A stretch of DNA of 64,000 nt from Candidatus Kuenenia stuttgartensis (lineage in GTDB: Bacteria; Gemmatimonadota; Gemmatimonadetes; Gemmatimonadales; Gemmatimonadaceae): assembly GCA_943330235.2 (NCBI GenBank), contig CALQGY020000002.1, positions 1 to 64,000 of the forward strand, written 5' to 3'. The notes beneath the pieces were generated by a model. It saw only the letters and a list, made by a program, of their open reading frames with translations. It was not told the DNA's origin and made no database searches. Below are positions 47,807 to 56,842 of this stretch, one piece after another; positions within the stretch are counted from its first letter, which is position 1; the number at the start of each line of letters is the position of its first letter. Made by a program: the position numbers and the translations under genes.

Positions 47807-49831
47807 ATGACCGACGCACGGCGAGCCGCTGTCAGCGCTGCCAACGCCGCCGACGCAACGCGGCTGCGCGATCGCGTCACGGCCGCCTTCGGCGAGCAGT
47901 ATCTCATCGGCGAGGAGTTGGGCCGCGGCGGAATGGCCGTGGTGTATGCGGCCGAAGACGTGCGGCTCCAGCGACAGGTGGCGCTCAAGGTACTCCCGCC
48001 GGATCTCGCCTTTCGGCTCGATGTGCGCGAGCGCTTCGTGCGCGAGGCGCAGACCGCCGCGCGACTCAATCATCCGCACATCGTGCCCATCTACGCGGTG
48101 CATGAAGACGCCGGCATGGTCTGCTTCGCCATGGGACTCGTGCGCGGTGACAGCGTCGCGGCGCGACTCGTGCGGGATCCCCGTCCGCCGTTCGAGTTCG
48201 TCGCGTCGGTGCTTGAGCAGACCGCCGACGCGCTCGCGTACGCCCACGCGTGCGGCGTGGTGCACCGTGATGTGAAGCCCGATAACATCCTGCTCGACAG
48301 CGAGTCCGGGCGCGCCATGGTGACCGACTTCGGCATTGCCCGCGCCGCCGAGGGCGGGTCGCGGCTCACGCAGACCGGCGTCGCCGTCGGCACACCGGCG
48401 TTTATGAGTCCGGAGCAGGCCACCGGCGACAAAGAGGTCGACGGACGCAGCGACGTCTACTCGTTGGGGGTGGTTGGCTTTTTGATGCTGGCCGGGCGGT
48501 TGCCGTTCGAGGCCAGCACCACGCCCGCCATGCTGCTCAAGCATGTCAGCGAATCGCCGCCGCCCCTCGCCTCAATGCGGCCCGATGCGCCGCGGGCCTT
48601 GGTTGGCATTCTCGAACGCTGTCTGGCCAAACGTCCGGCTGATCGCTGGGAGAGCGCGCTGGCGTTGCGCGATGCGCTTCGGCGTGTGCAGCGGGACGGG
48701 TCGCTCCGTGCGGATCGCAGCGCTGCGGCGTCGGGCTATACGCCTCAGCCGGTCGTGCCCGCGCTCCCGCGCGTGCGCGATGAGCAGATCGACCGCGACC
48801 GCGACCGCGATCGCGACCGAGATCGGGGCCGCATGGAGCGCGCGTATGCCGAGAAGGCTGGACATCGCGCCGAAGACTGGGCACCTCGCGCCATCGCGTA
48901 CGCGCCGCAGCACGGCGAGGCGGATGGCGGCGCGCGCATCGACCGGCTGTCCGATCAGCACGCTCCATCGCACCATTCGCCGACGGGGCGCGCGGAGCGT
49001 ATTGCGCGAACCGCCCCAGCGTTCAAACGACATCTCACGTGGGTGCTGGGGAGCGCCATCGTGGGGGGCGGTACGTTTGCGATTGGTGCGTCGCTCAGTC
49101 TTCCCGCTCTGGTCGTCCCGTTTATCGCGAGCGTACTGGTCGGCATCGCCAGCACGCAGATGCTGATGATGGACTTCCTCAAGCTGCGTCGGCTCGGTGT
49201 GACGCCGAGCGAGGCGCTGGGCGACGGGTGGAAGGCCATCGCGGCGCGCGCCGATGATCGACCCCGCAGTGCGCTGGTGGCGGAGGCGCTGGAACGCGTC
49301 GCGGGCCCTGCGGTCCTGCAGTCGAGGCATGGCAGCACCGTTCGCAACGCGGTCGACGACCGCCTGAGCATTCGCGAGACGGCGGCGCGGTTGTCGGCGG
49401 CAGACAAGGCCATGGTGCCCGACGTGGAACCGACCGCCGAGGCGCTGCTCGAGCGCATCGGGTCGTTGGCCGGTGGATTGGAGCGGCTCGAACGCGACGT
49501 GCCTGGCGAGGCGATGGCGCAGCTGGACGCGCGCATTGCGATGACGCGCGCCGAGCCGGAACACGCGCCGGACCGCGAGCGCCGGCTGACGTTACTGACG
49601 CGTCAGCAGGCGTCGTTGCAGGAATTGCTCGATCGGCGTGGCACCATGCAACGCCAACTCGAGAGCGCATCGGTCGCGCTCCGCTCCCTGCGCTTCGATC
49701 TGGTGAAGTTGCAAACGTTGGGTGTCGGGTCGGCGATGCGCGACGACACGCAGGCCACGCAGGAGGCGCGCGCGGTGTCGGCGGACATCCGGCGTGCGCT
49801 GGAAGCCGCCGAGGAAGTGCGCGCGCTCTAG
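47807..49831 (+). CDS. Ser/Thr protein kinase, membrane-associated, coiled-coil tail
   Basis: LGRGGMAVVYAAED, VVHRDVKPDNILL, VTDFGIARA; VGGGTFAIGASLSLPALVVPFIASVLVGIAS. Confidence 0.94.
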   Translation: MTDARRAAVSAANAADATRLRDRVTAAFGEQYLIGEELGRGGMAVVYAAEDVRLQRQVALKVLPPDLAFRLDVRERFVREAQTAARLNHPHIVPIYAVHEDAGMVCFAMGLVRGDSVAARLVRDPRPPFEFVASVLEQTADALAYAHACGVVHRDVKPDNILLDSESGRAMVTDFGIARAAEGGSRLTQTGVAVGTPAFMSPEQATGDKEVDGRSDVYSLGVVGFLMLAGRLPFEASTTPAMLLKHVSESPPPLASMRPDAPRALVGILERCLAKRPADRWESALALRDALRRVQRDGSLRADRSAAASGYTPQPVVPALPRVRDEQIDRDRDRDRDRDRGRMERAYAEKAGHRAEDWAPRAIAYAPQHGEADGGARIDRLSDQHAPSHHSPTGRAERIARTAPAFKRHLTWVLGSAIVGGGTFAIGASLSLPALVVPFIASVLVGIASTQMLMMDFLKLRRLGVTPSEALGDGWKAIAARADDRPRSALVAEALERVAGPAVLQSRHGSTVRNAVDDRLSIRETAARLSAADKAMVPDVEPTAEALLERIGSLAGGLERLERDVPGEAMAQLDARIAMTRAEPEHAPDRERRLTLLTRQQASLQELLDRRGTMQRQLESASVALRSLRFDLVKLQTLGVGSAMRDDTQATQEARAVSADIRRALEAAEEVRAL

Positions 49832-49894
49832 GGCGCTACGCGAGGGCGCTAGGCTAGGGCGCTAGGCTAGGGTGCCACGCGAGGGCGCTAGGCC
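49830..49894. repeat. 13-bp tandem array (5 units, agggcgctaggct-like) between convergent genes
   Basis: agggcgctacgcg/agggcgctaggct/agggcgctaggct/agggtgccacgcg/agggcgctaggcc. Confidence 0.93.
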
Positions 49895-50199
49895 CAGTCG
49901 TCCAAGCGCGACTCCAAGTCGCCCACGAGCGCGCCATGCCCGTGCCGATGGGCGGCGTCGATGCCGCGCTGCGCCGCCACACGCGCCTCGTCCGTGCGTC
50001 CGAGCACATGGAGCACGTCGGCGTAGCGCAGCCACCCGTTCCCTTCGTCGTCGTGGCGCGCCAGATAAGCCGCGAGTTCGCGCTCGCCTTCGGCGTGTTC
50101 GCCGGCTTTGAGGAGCTCGTTCGCGAGGCCGAAGCGGGCCAGCGGATTTTCGGGCTGCTTCGCCACGAGGGCGCGCATCGCGGCAAGTCGATCAATCAT
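49888..50199 (-). CDS. TPR-like hypothetical protein
   Basis: NPLARFGLANELLKAGEHAEGERELAAYL...GWLRYADVLHVLGRTDEARVAAQRGI. Confidence 0.75.
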   Translation of the reverse strand: MIDRLAAMRALVAKQPENPLARFGLANELLKAGEHAEGERELAAYLARHDDEGNGWLRYADVLHVLGRTDEARVAAQRGIDAAHRHGHGALVGDLESRLDDWA

Positions 50200-51082
50200 C
50201 GGGAGACTCTGAAGATGGAGTGGGGAGCGGGCGCGTCAGCAGTTCCGTGATGAGCGCGCCCAGTTGGTCCGGCGCTTCCTCGGGGGCCACGTGCGCGACG
50301 CCGGGAAGCCGGTGGATGGACAGGGCGCCCCGCGTCGCGGCGGCGAGTGCTGTCGTGAGTCGCGCGGTCCGCGATTCGCTGCGCAGCGGATCGAGCCGGC
50401 CAACCGCTAGCAGGACCGGGCCATGCAGTGCGCCAGGTTGCAGGGCGCTGACGGTATCGGCGCGCGAGGCGCGAAGGGCGGCCAGCTGCGCGCAGGCCGC
50501 GTCCCGCCCGTCGCGCGTGCGAAAGCCCCGCAGATACACGTCAAGCGAATGGGCCCCGCGATCGCGCTGCGCGTAGGCGGGCAGGAGTGACGCGTGCAAC
50601 GCCGAGGCCAGCCAACCCGGCGCCAACCATCGCCACAGGGGGAGCAGCGCGGCGATACGCGCCAGCCTCCCGCTGATCATGGCGTCGCGCGGCGTATCGG
50701 CCAACATGGTGGGATTGATCAGCGCGAGGCGCGCCACCCGCGTGGGCTGGCGCTGCGCGATGGCGGCCGCGACGGCCGCCCCCATACCATGGCCCACCAG
50801 CGAGGCCACCGGTACGCCCATGATGTCCAACAGCTGCGCCACCCGTTCGGCGTGCGCGGCGATGGTCATGGCCGCACCTCCCGGCGGGTCGCTGCGGCCG
50901 TGTCCGAGCAGATCAAGCACCAAGACGCGGTGTCCCTCGGGGAGTCGGGGCAGCAGATCCTGCCACAGATGCGAGGAGGTGAAGGCCCCATGGATGAGGA
51001 CGATCGGCTCGCCGACCCCGCGTGATCCAAACGCGTAGCAGTACATCCGCGCGCCGGCCAGATCGACGAACTCACCGCGCAT
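50192..51082 (-). CDS. Alpha/beta-hydrolase
   Basis: IVLIHGAFTSSHLWQDLLPRLP...VLVLDLLGHGRSD...LVGHGMGAAVAAAIAQ. Confidence 0.92.
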   Translation of the reverse strand: MRGEFVDLAGARMYCYAFGSRGVGEPIVLIHGAFTSSHLWQDLLPRLPEGHRVLVLDLLGHGRSDPPGGAAMTIAAHAERVAQLLDIMGVPVASLVGHGMGAAVAAAIAQRQPTRVARLALINPTMLADTPRDAMISGRLARIAALLPLWRWLAPGWLASALHASLLPAYAQRDRGAHSLDVYLRGFRTRDGRDAACAQLAALRASRADTVSALQPGALHGPVLLAVGRLDPLRSESRTARLTTALAAATRGALSIHRLPGVAHVAPEEAPDQLGALITELLTRPLPTPSSESPDD

Positions 51083-51333
51083 CAGGAGGTCCCACCCGGA
51101 ATCACGAGGCCGCAGCAGCCGCAGTAACGGTCGGGCACGGCGGACTCGGCGGATGGTGCGCCGTCCAACGTCCCGGTGCGCGATCCACAGCGGGGGCAGC
51201 GGACGGACCGCGCGTGCGCGACGTGGTGCGACGCGGCGGCCGATCCGGACGGGGGCGCCGCGGGGCGCTCGGAGGGCTCATGAGGGGCGGCCATGTCAAC
51301 GCGCAATCTCGGGGCGCGGCGCCGCACGGACAA
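51082..51333 (-). CDS. Small zinc-ribbon-like hypothetical protein
   Basis: VRCPRCGSRTG...YCGCCGLV; overlaps the hydrolase start. Confidence 0.6.
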   Translation of the reverse strand: MSVRRRAPRLRVDMAAPHEPSERPAAPPSGSAAASHHVAHARSVRCPRCGSRTGTLDGAPSAESAVPDRYCGCCGLVIPGGTS

Positions 51334-51382
51334 GCGACGGCAGTGGCTGGCGTGGCTTCATTCGATGGATGGCCGAAACGCA

Positions 51383-51412
51383 ACACGGGGGCGCCGTATG
51401 GCGCCCCCGTGT
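51383..51412. terminator. Terminator hairpin
   Basis: acacgggggcgcc-gtat-ggcgcccccgtgt, 13-bp perfect stem. Confidence 0.88.
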
Positions 51413-51467
51413 GACCAGCGATGTCGTCGACGAACCGTGCTTGCCGACGAGGTGGTGCGTGTGACGC

Positions 51468-51860
51468 TTAGAGTCCGCCGCGACCGCGGCCCTGCGGCAT
51501 CGCGGCGAGGTTCTTGTCAAACGTGGCCTGTCCTTCGGCGTTCAGCAGCGCCTTGAGCGCCTTGTTCCGATCGGCGTTCATTTCGGCCATCTTGGCCTGA
51601 CCTTCCGGCGAACGCATGTCGACGCCAGCCGCACGGGCCTCGGCCTGCTTCTTCGTCGCGTTCATCATGATGGTGTCGGCCTGCGCGGACTGCGCCGGCG
51701 TGAGCGTGATGCCGGCGAACAGCTGCTCCTTCTGACGCGCCATACGCTGCTCGGGGGTCATCTGCATGCCACCACCGCCACCACCGCCACCCTGCGCGTA
51801 GAGGGGAGCTGCAACCGCGAGCGACGCGGCGACTACGAGGATGCGAAGGGATGTCTTCAT
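51468..51860 (-). CDS. Small secreted protein, Gly-rich, CpxP/Spy-like helical pattern
   Basis: Signal peptide MKTSLRILVVAASLAVAAPLYAQ; LFAGITLTPAQSAQADTIM... Confidence 0.7.
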   Translation of the reverse strand: MKTSLRILVVAASLAVAAPLYAQGGGGGGGGMQMTPEQRMARQKEQLFAGITLTPAQSAQADTIMMNATKKQAEARAAGVDMRSPEGQAKMAEMNADRNKALKALLNAEGQATFDKNLAAMPQGRGRGGL

Positions 51861-52105
51861 CGGTAGGGTCCTGAGGTGGGGTCGTCCGGCACGGACATCC
51901 ACGCATTCGCGCGGCGGCACTTACCTCAACATGATAGACGCGGAACCTATCAAAAGCGTTAACAGGTTATGCGCATGCGAAAGGGCATTGACGACAGGCT
52001 CCGCATGCCGAAAAGTGGAAAATTCGGTGATCAGAAGGCGCCCCGCGCAGGGAAACTGGCGCGAGACTCTAGCGAAATGCCCGCCACGTCGTAAGATAGC
52101 CCTCT

Positions 52106-53338
52106 GTGACGGTCCCTTCATCCCACTCCGCGTTCGATCCGCCACCGAGCGAGCGCTCTCCGGCCCAAGCAGGCGGGACTGTGTCCACGCCCGCCGCCGG
52201 TTTTTCGTCTGGCGAGTCGCTGGCCGGCATCGCCGTGCCGCCGCCGCCGCCCACGCCACCAGCGGTTCTTCTGCCCACCACGTTCGCGATCTGTCGCGTG
52301 CTGGAGCGCGCTGGCCCCGCGGTGCAGTACCGCGCGCTATTGGATGTTGCCCAGTATCCAGGCGGCGCCCAGTTGCGTCGGGTGCCGTACGGCTCACGGC
52401 AGGGGTGGCAACTGCTGATGCAGCAGGACATGGACGGTACATGGCCCGGTGGCATGCTTACCGTGCCGACGGCGGGCGGTCTCGCGGGGGTTGGCACCAT
52501 TCCGGCCTATCGGCGACTGCTGGAGCTGGGCTGGGACCCCGAAGGGCCGGGGATGTCGGCGACGAAGCGGTTGCTCTTTCGTTTGCTGGCCGAGGACGAC
52601 GATCCGTCGTTCCTGGCCGAGATGATGCCCACGTATCACGACGAAGATCTGATTCTCCGCGGGCGACTGATTCTGCGTGAGGCGGCCGCTGCGGCGCTCG
52701 CGCAGGCCGGCTACGAACAGGATCCGCGACTGCGCGGGGCCGCGCGCCGTCTCGTGCTACGTGTCAACGAGTACCTCAAGTCGCCCCTGGCCCAGAAGCC
52801 GTGGATCCGCCTTGGGAACCAGCACGTGCTGCCCCCCGAGGTCGCGGCCCCGTCCTTCCATCTGCTGGTCATGCTGGCGTACATGCCCGCGTTCCGTAGC
52901 GAGCATCACGACTTCATGGACCGGCTCTTCACGCATCTCACCCAGCCGTGGCCTCGGCAGTCGCCGGTGCAGCAGGTCGGTGCGCACCTGCTGGAACAGC
53001 CGCATTTCGTGATGGGGGATCTCCTGGCCACGCGGCACATCATGGACGCCGACATGCCGTCCGCTCTGGCGTGGCTCGAGCTCATGGCGCGGCTGGGTTT
53101 CCTCCGAAAGCACGACGGGTGGTACCGGCTGTTCGATCGCCTGCTGGAGGATCGCGACCGCAAGGGGCTGTGGCACCCGCCGCGCTCCGTCGTGATGCCC
53201 GAGACGGTACCGGCCTGGTCGTGGCCGGTCCTGCCCCTCGACGACCAGCCGGACGCGGTGGTAGGGGCGTCTATGGACGTGACCTTCCGTCTGGGACTGA
53301 TCTCGCGCCTCTCGGGGCGCGGCGTCGAACTGATCTGA
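52106..53338 (+). CDS. Hypothetical protein with prenyltransferase/squalene-cyclase-like (alpha/alpha toroid) repeat motifs
   Basis: QQDMDGTWPGGML resembles a QxxDGxW motif; KHDGWYRLFDRLLEDRDRKGLWHPPR. Confidence 0.6.
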   Translation: MTVPSSHSAFDPPPSERSPAQAGGTVSTPAAGFSSGESLAGIAVPPPPPTPPAVLLPTTFAICRVLERAGPAVQYRALLDVAQYPGGAQLRRVPYGSRQGWQLLMQQDMDGTWPGGMLTVPTAGGLAGVGTIPAYRRLLELGWDPEGPGMSATKRLLFRLLAEDDDPSFLAEMMPTYHDEDLILRGRLILREAAAAALAQAGYEQDPRLRGAARRLVLRVNEYLKSPLAQKPWIRLGNQHVLPPEVAAPSFHLLVMLAYMPAFRSEHHDFMDRLFTHLTQPWPRQSPVQQVGAHLLEQPHFVMGDLLATRHIMDADMPSALAWLELMARLGFLRKHDGWYRLFDRLLEDRDRKGLWHPPRSVVMPETVPAWSWPVLPLDDQPDAVVGASMDVTFRLGLISRLSGRGVELI

Positions 53339-53387
53339 GCCATTCTCCCCGATCGGGGTGGGTGTCGATTAGTTTTCCCGCAAACAC

Positions 53388-54557
53388 ATGACAGCGATAG
53401 AATCTGAAGTCTCCCTCGGCGAGCCGACGTTCGCCGACCTGGGCTTGGCCCAGCCATTGCTCGACGCCATTCGCGACGCCGGCTACGAGCACCCGACCCC
53501 CATCCAGCGTGATGCGATTCCGGTCGCCCTCAAGGGGCGCGACCTGATCGGGCTCGCGCAGACCGGTACCGGCAAGACGGCCAGCTTTACGCTGCCGATC
53601 GTCAATCGCCTGTTGGGGGGGCCGCGCCGAACGCGCGTGCTCATCCTGACACCGACACGCGAGCTCTGTCTTCAGGTCGAAGAGAGCTTCCGCAAGTATT
53701 CCAAGTACGCGCCGGTGGATGTGATTCCGGTGTTCGGCGGCGTCGGCTACGAGCCGCAGGAAAAAGCGCTGCGCCGCGGCGTCGATGCCGTGGTCGCCAC
53801 GCCGGGCCGCCTGCTCGATCACCTCGAGAAGCGGAACGTCGACTTCTCGTATCTCGAGACGCTGGTGTTGGACGAAGCGGATCGCATGCTCGACATGGGC
53901 TTCGCGCCGCAGATCAATCGCATCGTCGAACAGATTCCGCGCTATCGCCAGACGCTGCTGTTCAGCGCCACGATGCCGCCGGAAGTGGAAGCGCTCAGCC
54001 GCAAGTATCTGCGCAAGCCGGTGGTCATTCAGGTGGGGCGCCGGTCGGCCGCGGCCACCACGGTCACGCACGCCGTCTATCCTGTGCCGCGCCAGCGGAA
54101 GAACGAACTGCTCGTGCACTTGTTGTCTGCCACGCATCATGACTCGGTGCTGGTGTTCACGCGCACCAAGAGCGGCGCCGATCGCGTAGTGGAAGATCTG
54201 CAGCGCGCGAAGATTGATGCCGGCGCCATGCACGCGGACAAGTCGCAGAAGGACCGCATGAAGGCGCTGGAAGATTTCAAGAGCGGCAAGCTGCGTGTGC
54301 TGGTGGCGACGGACATCGCGCAACGCGGGCTCGATATCTCGGGGATCACGCACGTGATCAACTTTGATGTGCCGCAGCAACCGGAAGACTACGTGCACCG
54401 CATCGGTCGTACGGGGCGTGCCGCCTCGACGGGTGACGCCTACACGTTCATGTCGGCCGAAGAGATCGGGATGGTGCGGACCATTGAGCGCACGATTGGC
54501 CAGGAAATTCCGCGCGTCAGCGTGCCGGGCTTCGACTTCGGCACCTCAGCCGACTGA
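53388..54557 (+). CDS. DEAD-box RNA helicase
   Basis: AQTGTGKTASFTLPI, PTREL, LDEADRMLDMGF, SATMPPE, HRIGRTGRA. Confidence 0.96.
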   Translation: MTAIESEVSLGEPTFADLGLAQPLLDAIRDAGYEHPTPIQRDAIPVALKGRDLIGLAQTGTGKTASFTLPIVNRLLGGPRRTRVLILTPTRELCLQVEESFRKYSKYAPVDVIPVFGGVGYEPQEKALRRGVDAVVATPGRLLDHLEKRNVDFSYLETLVLDEADRMLDMGFAPQINRIVEQIPRYRQTLLFSATMPPEVEALSRKYLRKPVVIQVGRRSAAATTVTHAVYPVPRQRKNELLVHLLSATHHDSVLVFTRTKSGADRVVEDLQRAKIDAGAMHADKSQKDRMKALEDFKSGKLRVLVATDIAQRGLDISGITHVINFDVPQQPEDYVHRIGRTGRAASTGDAYTFMSAEEIGMVRTIERTIGQEIPRVSVPGFDFGTSAD

Positions 54558-54600
54558 ACCATCGGGCGGTCGCGCGCGCCGCAGGGCGGCGCGTGGCCCC

Positions 54601-55026
54601 TCAGCGCCGAACACGTCCCAGTCGCGACACCAGAATGGTGTCGCGACTGGCGCCTCGTGACAGCACAATGCGCAGGTTCGCGGCGCCGAAGCCCAGCCCG
54701 GAGGCGAGGTACGCCATCGAGTCGCGCGTGGATTCGAGTCGTACCGCATGGCCCCGCTGCAGCTCCAACCGTGCCAGCGTATCGGTGTCGGCATGGATCA
54801 CGAGGCGCTGCCCTGGCACGTCGAGACGTACCGCGGTGCGTGTCCCCGTGGCCATCGCACGGTCGCGGGCGAAGGCGAACAGCTCCACCACTTCCTGCGC
54901 TGCACCGTGGACGTGGGCCGTGTCCATCGCCCGCACCCCGGAGGCGAACGCCACCGCCGCGCAGCCGCTCAGGACCGCCAGCAGGATTACCTGTTCGATG
55001 AGTGTGCTGCCCGTGCGACGGATCAT
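54601..55026 (-). CDS. Prepilin-type (GspH-like) pseudopilin
   Basis: TGSTLIEQVILLAVLSGCAAVAFASG, class III-like N-terminal motif. Confidence 0.7.
   Translation of the reverse strand: MIRRTGSTLIEQVILLAVLSGCAAVAFASGVRAMDTAHVHGAAQEVVELFAFARDRAMATGTRTAVRLDVPGQRLVIHADTDTLARLELQRGHAVRLESTRDSMAYLASGLGFGAANLRIVLSRGASRDTILVSRLGRVRR
54618..54650. promoter_or_regulatory. Perfect 15-bp-stem hairpin inside the pseudopilin 3' coding end
   Basis: ccagtcgcgacacca-gaa-tggtgtcgcgactgg. Confidence 0.9.
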
Positions 55027-55223
55027 GGCGCACTATCTCGACTTGTTCGCCATACTGCATCATCCATGCATCGCGCATCAGATCGAAATCACGCACCTCT
55101 TCACCCGCGACGCTCATGTGGCACACTGAACGGCACCGTGCGGATACGCCGCCCCAACATTCGTGGCGTGCACTGCGGACCTCCCGCTCCACCCCTCCCG
55201 CGGGCGCCCGAAAAAAATTCTTG

Positions 55224-55484
55224 ATGCTGCAAACGATTGCGATTGCAGGATTCTTCGTCTCGAGCTGTTCGGGCGGTATGCCAAACCCGAACCGTGATAT
55301 ATCCTCGGGGCAGGCGATACTGGACCTTGGTTCAGCCGTCTTCGAGCTGCGCGAAGAGAACGCCCTGTTGCAGGCGCAGATCGATTCGTTACGAGGGACG
55401 GTGGCGTATCAGGATACCATCCTTCGTCAGTTGGCGACGCTGTCGAACGTCTCGGTTCGACCGTCTCCGTGGTCCGTTCCCTGA
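55224..55484 (+). CDS. Small putative lipoprotein with coiled coil
   Basis: MLQTIAIAGFFVSSCSGG lipobox-like; ELREENALLQAQIDSLRGTVAYQDTIL. Confidence 0.6.
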   Translation: MLQTIAIAGFFVSSCSGGMPNPNRDISSGQAILDLGSAVFELREENALLQAQIDSLRGTVAYQDTILRQLATLSNVSVRPSPWSVP

Positions 55485-55511
55485 CGTCTGTACACCCGAC
55501 ACTCGCACTCT

Positions 55512-56591
55512 ATGCGTATCGCACTGTCCACCGGTGGCGGCGACGCCCCGGGCCTGAATGCCGTGATTCGTGCGGCCGTCCTCTCGGCACGCACGCGCGG
55601 CTGGGACGTCCTCGGCATTAAACGTGGGTTCGCCGGCCTGCTCGGTGAAGACGAAGTCATCCCGCTCACGGCGGACACGGTGAAGGGCATCGGCGGGCTG
55701 GGCGGCACGATCCTGCGCACCACCAACCGCGGCAGTCCGCTCGCCTATCCGGTGCAGCAAGCCGATGGCTCGTGGAAGGAAATCGACCGCTCCGACGAGC
55801 TGGTGGAGAACGCGCGCAACCTCGGCATCGAAGCGATCATCTCCATCGGCGGCGACGGCTCGCTCAAAATTGCGGCGCAGCTCGCGGCCAAAGGCATGCG
55901 CATTATCAGCGTGCCCAAGACCATCGACAACGACGTGCCCGGCACCATCACCACGTTCGGATTCGACACGGCGGTGAACACGGCGATGGAAGCCATCGAC
56001 AAGCTGCACACCACGGCGGAATCACACGATCGCGTGATGGTCCTGGAAGTGATGGGACGCGACGCCGGATTCATCGCGTTGCACGCCGGTGTCGCGGGAA
56101 CGGCCGATGTGATTCTGATTCCCGAGATCGAATGGGATATCCAGAAGGTCTGCGAGAAGATCCTGGCGCGTGAAGCGGCGGGGCGCGGATTCAGCATCGT
56201 CGTGGTGGCCGAAGGCGCGAAGCCCAAGGGAGGGACCGAGTCCATCATCGGCGCCTCGCTCCCCGGGCAGGAGCGTCGGCTGGGCGGTATCGCCGAGCGG
56301 CTCGGTTACGAGATCCAGAAGCGGACGGGGAAGGAAACGCGCGCGATGGTGCTGGGGCATCTGCAGCGCGGTGGTTCACCCACCGGCTATGATCGCCTGT
56401 TGGCCACCCGCTTCGGGGCCGCGGCGGTGCAGGCAGTGGCTGACAAGCAGTGGGGGCACATGGTAGCCCTGCAGTCGCCGAATCTGGTCTGTATCCCCAT
56501 CGCCGAGGTCCTGCGGGAGACGAAGCGGGTTGATCCGGCGCACGATGTCGTGCAGGCCGCGCGCATGACGGGGATCAGCTTCGGAGATTGA
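55512..56591 (+). CDS. pfkA: 6-phosphofructokinase
   Basis: TGGGDAPGLNAVIRA, SIGGDGSL, PKTIDNDVPGT, GHLQRGGSPTGYDR. Confidence 0.95.
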   Translation: MRIALSTGGGDAPGLNAVIRAAVLSARTRGWDVLGIKRGFAGLLGEDEVIPLTADTVKGIGGLGGTILRTTNRGSPLAYPVQQADGSWKEIDRSDELVENARNLGIEAIISIGGDGSLKIAAQLAAKGMRIISVPKTIDNDVPGTITTFGFDTAVNTAMEAIDKLHTTAESHDRVMVLEVMGRDAGFIALHAGVAGTADVILIPEIEWDIQKVCEKILAREAAGRGFSIVVVAEGAKPKGGTESIIGASLPGQERRLGGIAERLGYEIQKRTGKETRAMVLGHLQRGGSPTGYDRLLATRFGAAAVQAVADKQWGHMVALQSPNLVCIPIAEVLRETKRVDPAHDVVQAARMTGISFGD

Positions 56592-56842
56592 CCCGCGCTG
56601 GGCGGAGGGTGTCCTCAGGCGGGGTGACGATCGTCCACTCCAGATGACGCCCTCCTCTGTCCAACCGGTCTCATCGTGCCGATACTTAGCAGCGAGAGGC
56701 GGGTACCACCCGCCGAATACGTATGGCACGGTCTGTGCACTCTGTATGGGTATCGGTGCTCCGATGGCCCTCCGTCCTGGACGGCGCGCGAGTCACCGGA
56801 TGGGCCATGAGCGACTTGCATGAGCGTCTTGCTGGAGGGAGC

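Noticed and set aside
47153-48544. 463-aa minus-strand ORF across the two kinases
   Set aside because: Antisense shadow ORF
48788-48832. gaccgc repeats encoding DRDRDRDRDRDRG in kinase 2
   Set aside because: Short low-complexity linker, common in disordered kinase linkers; not evidence of a distinct element
53271-54398. 375-aa minus-strand ORF opposite the DEAD-box helicase
   Set aside because: Antisense shadow ORF
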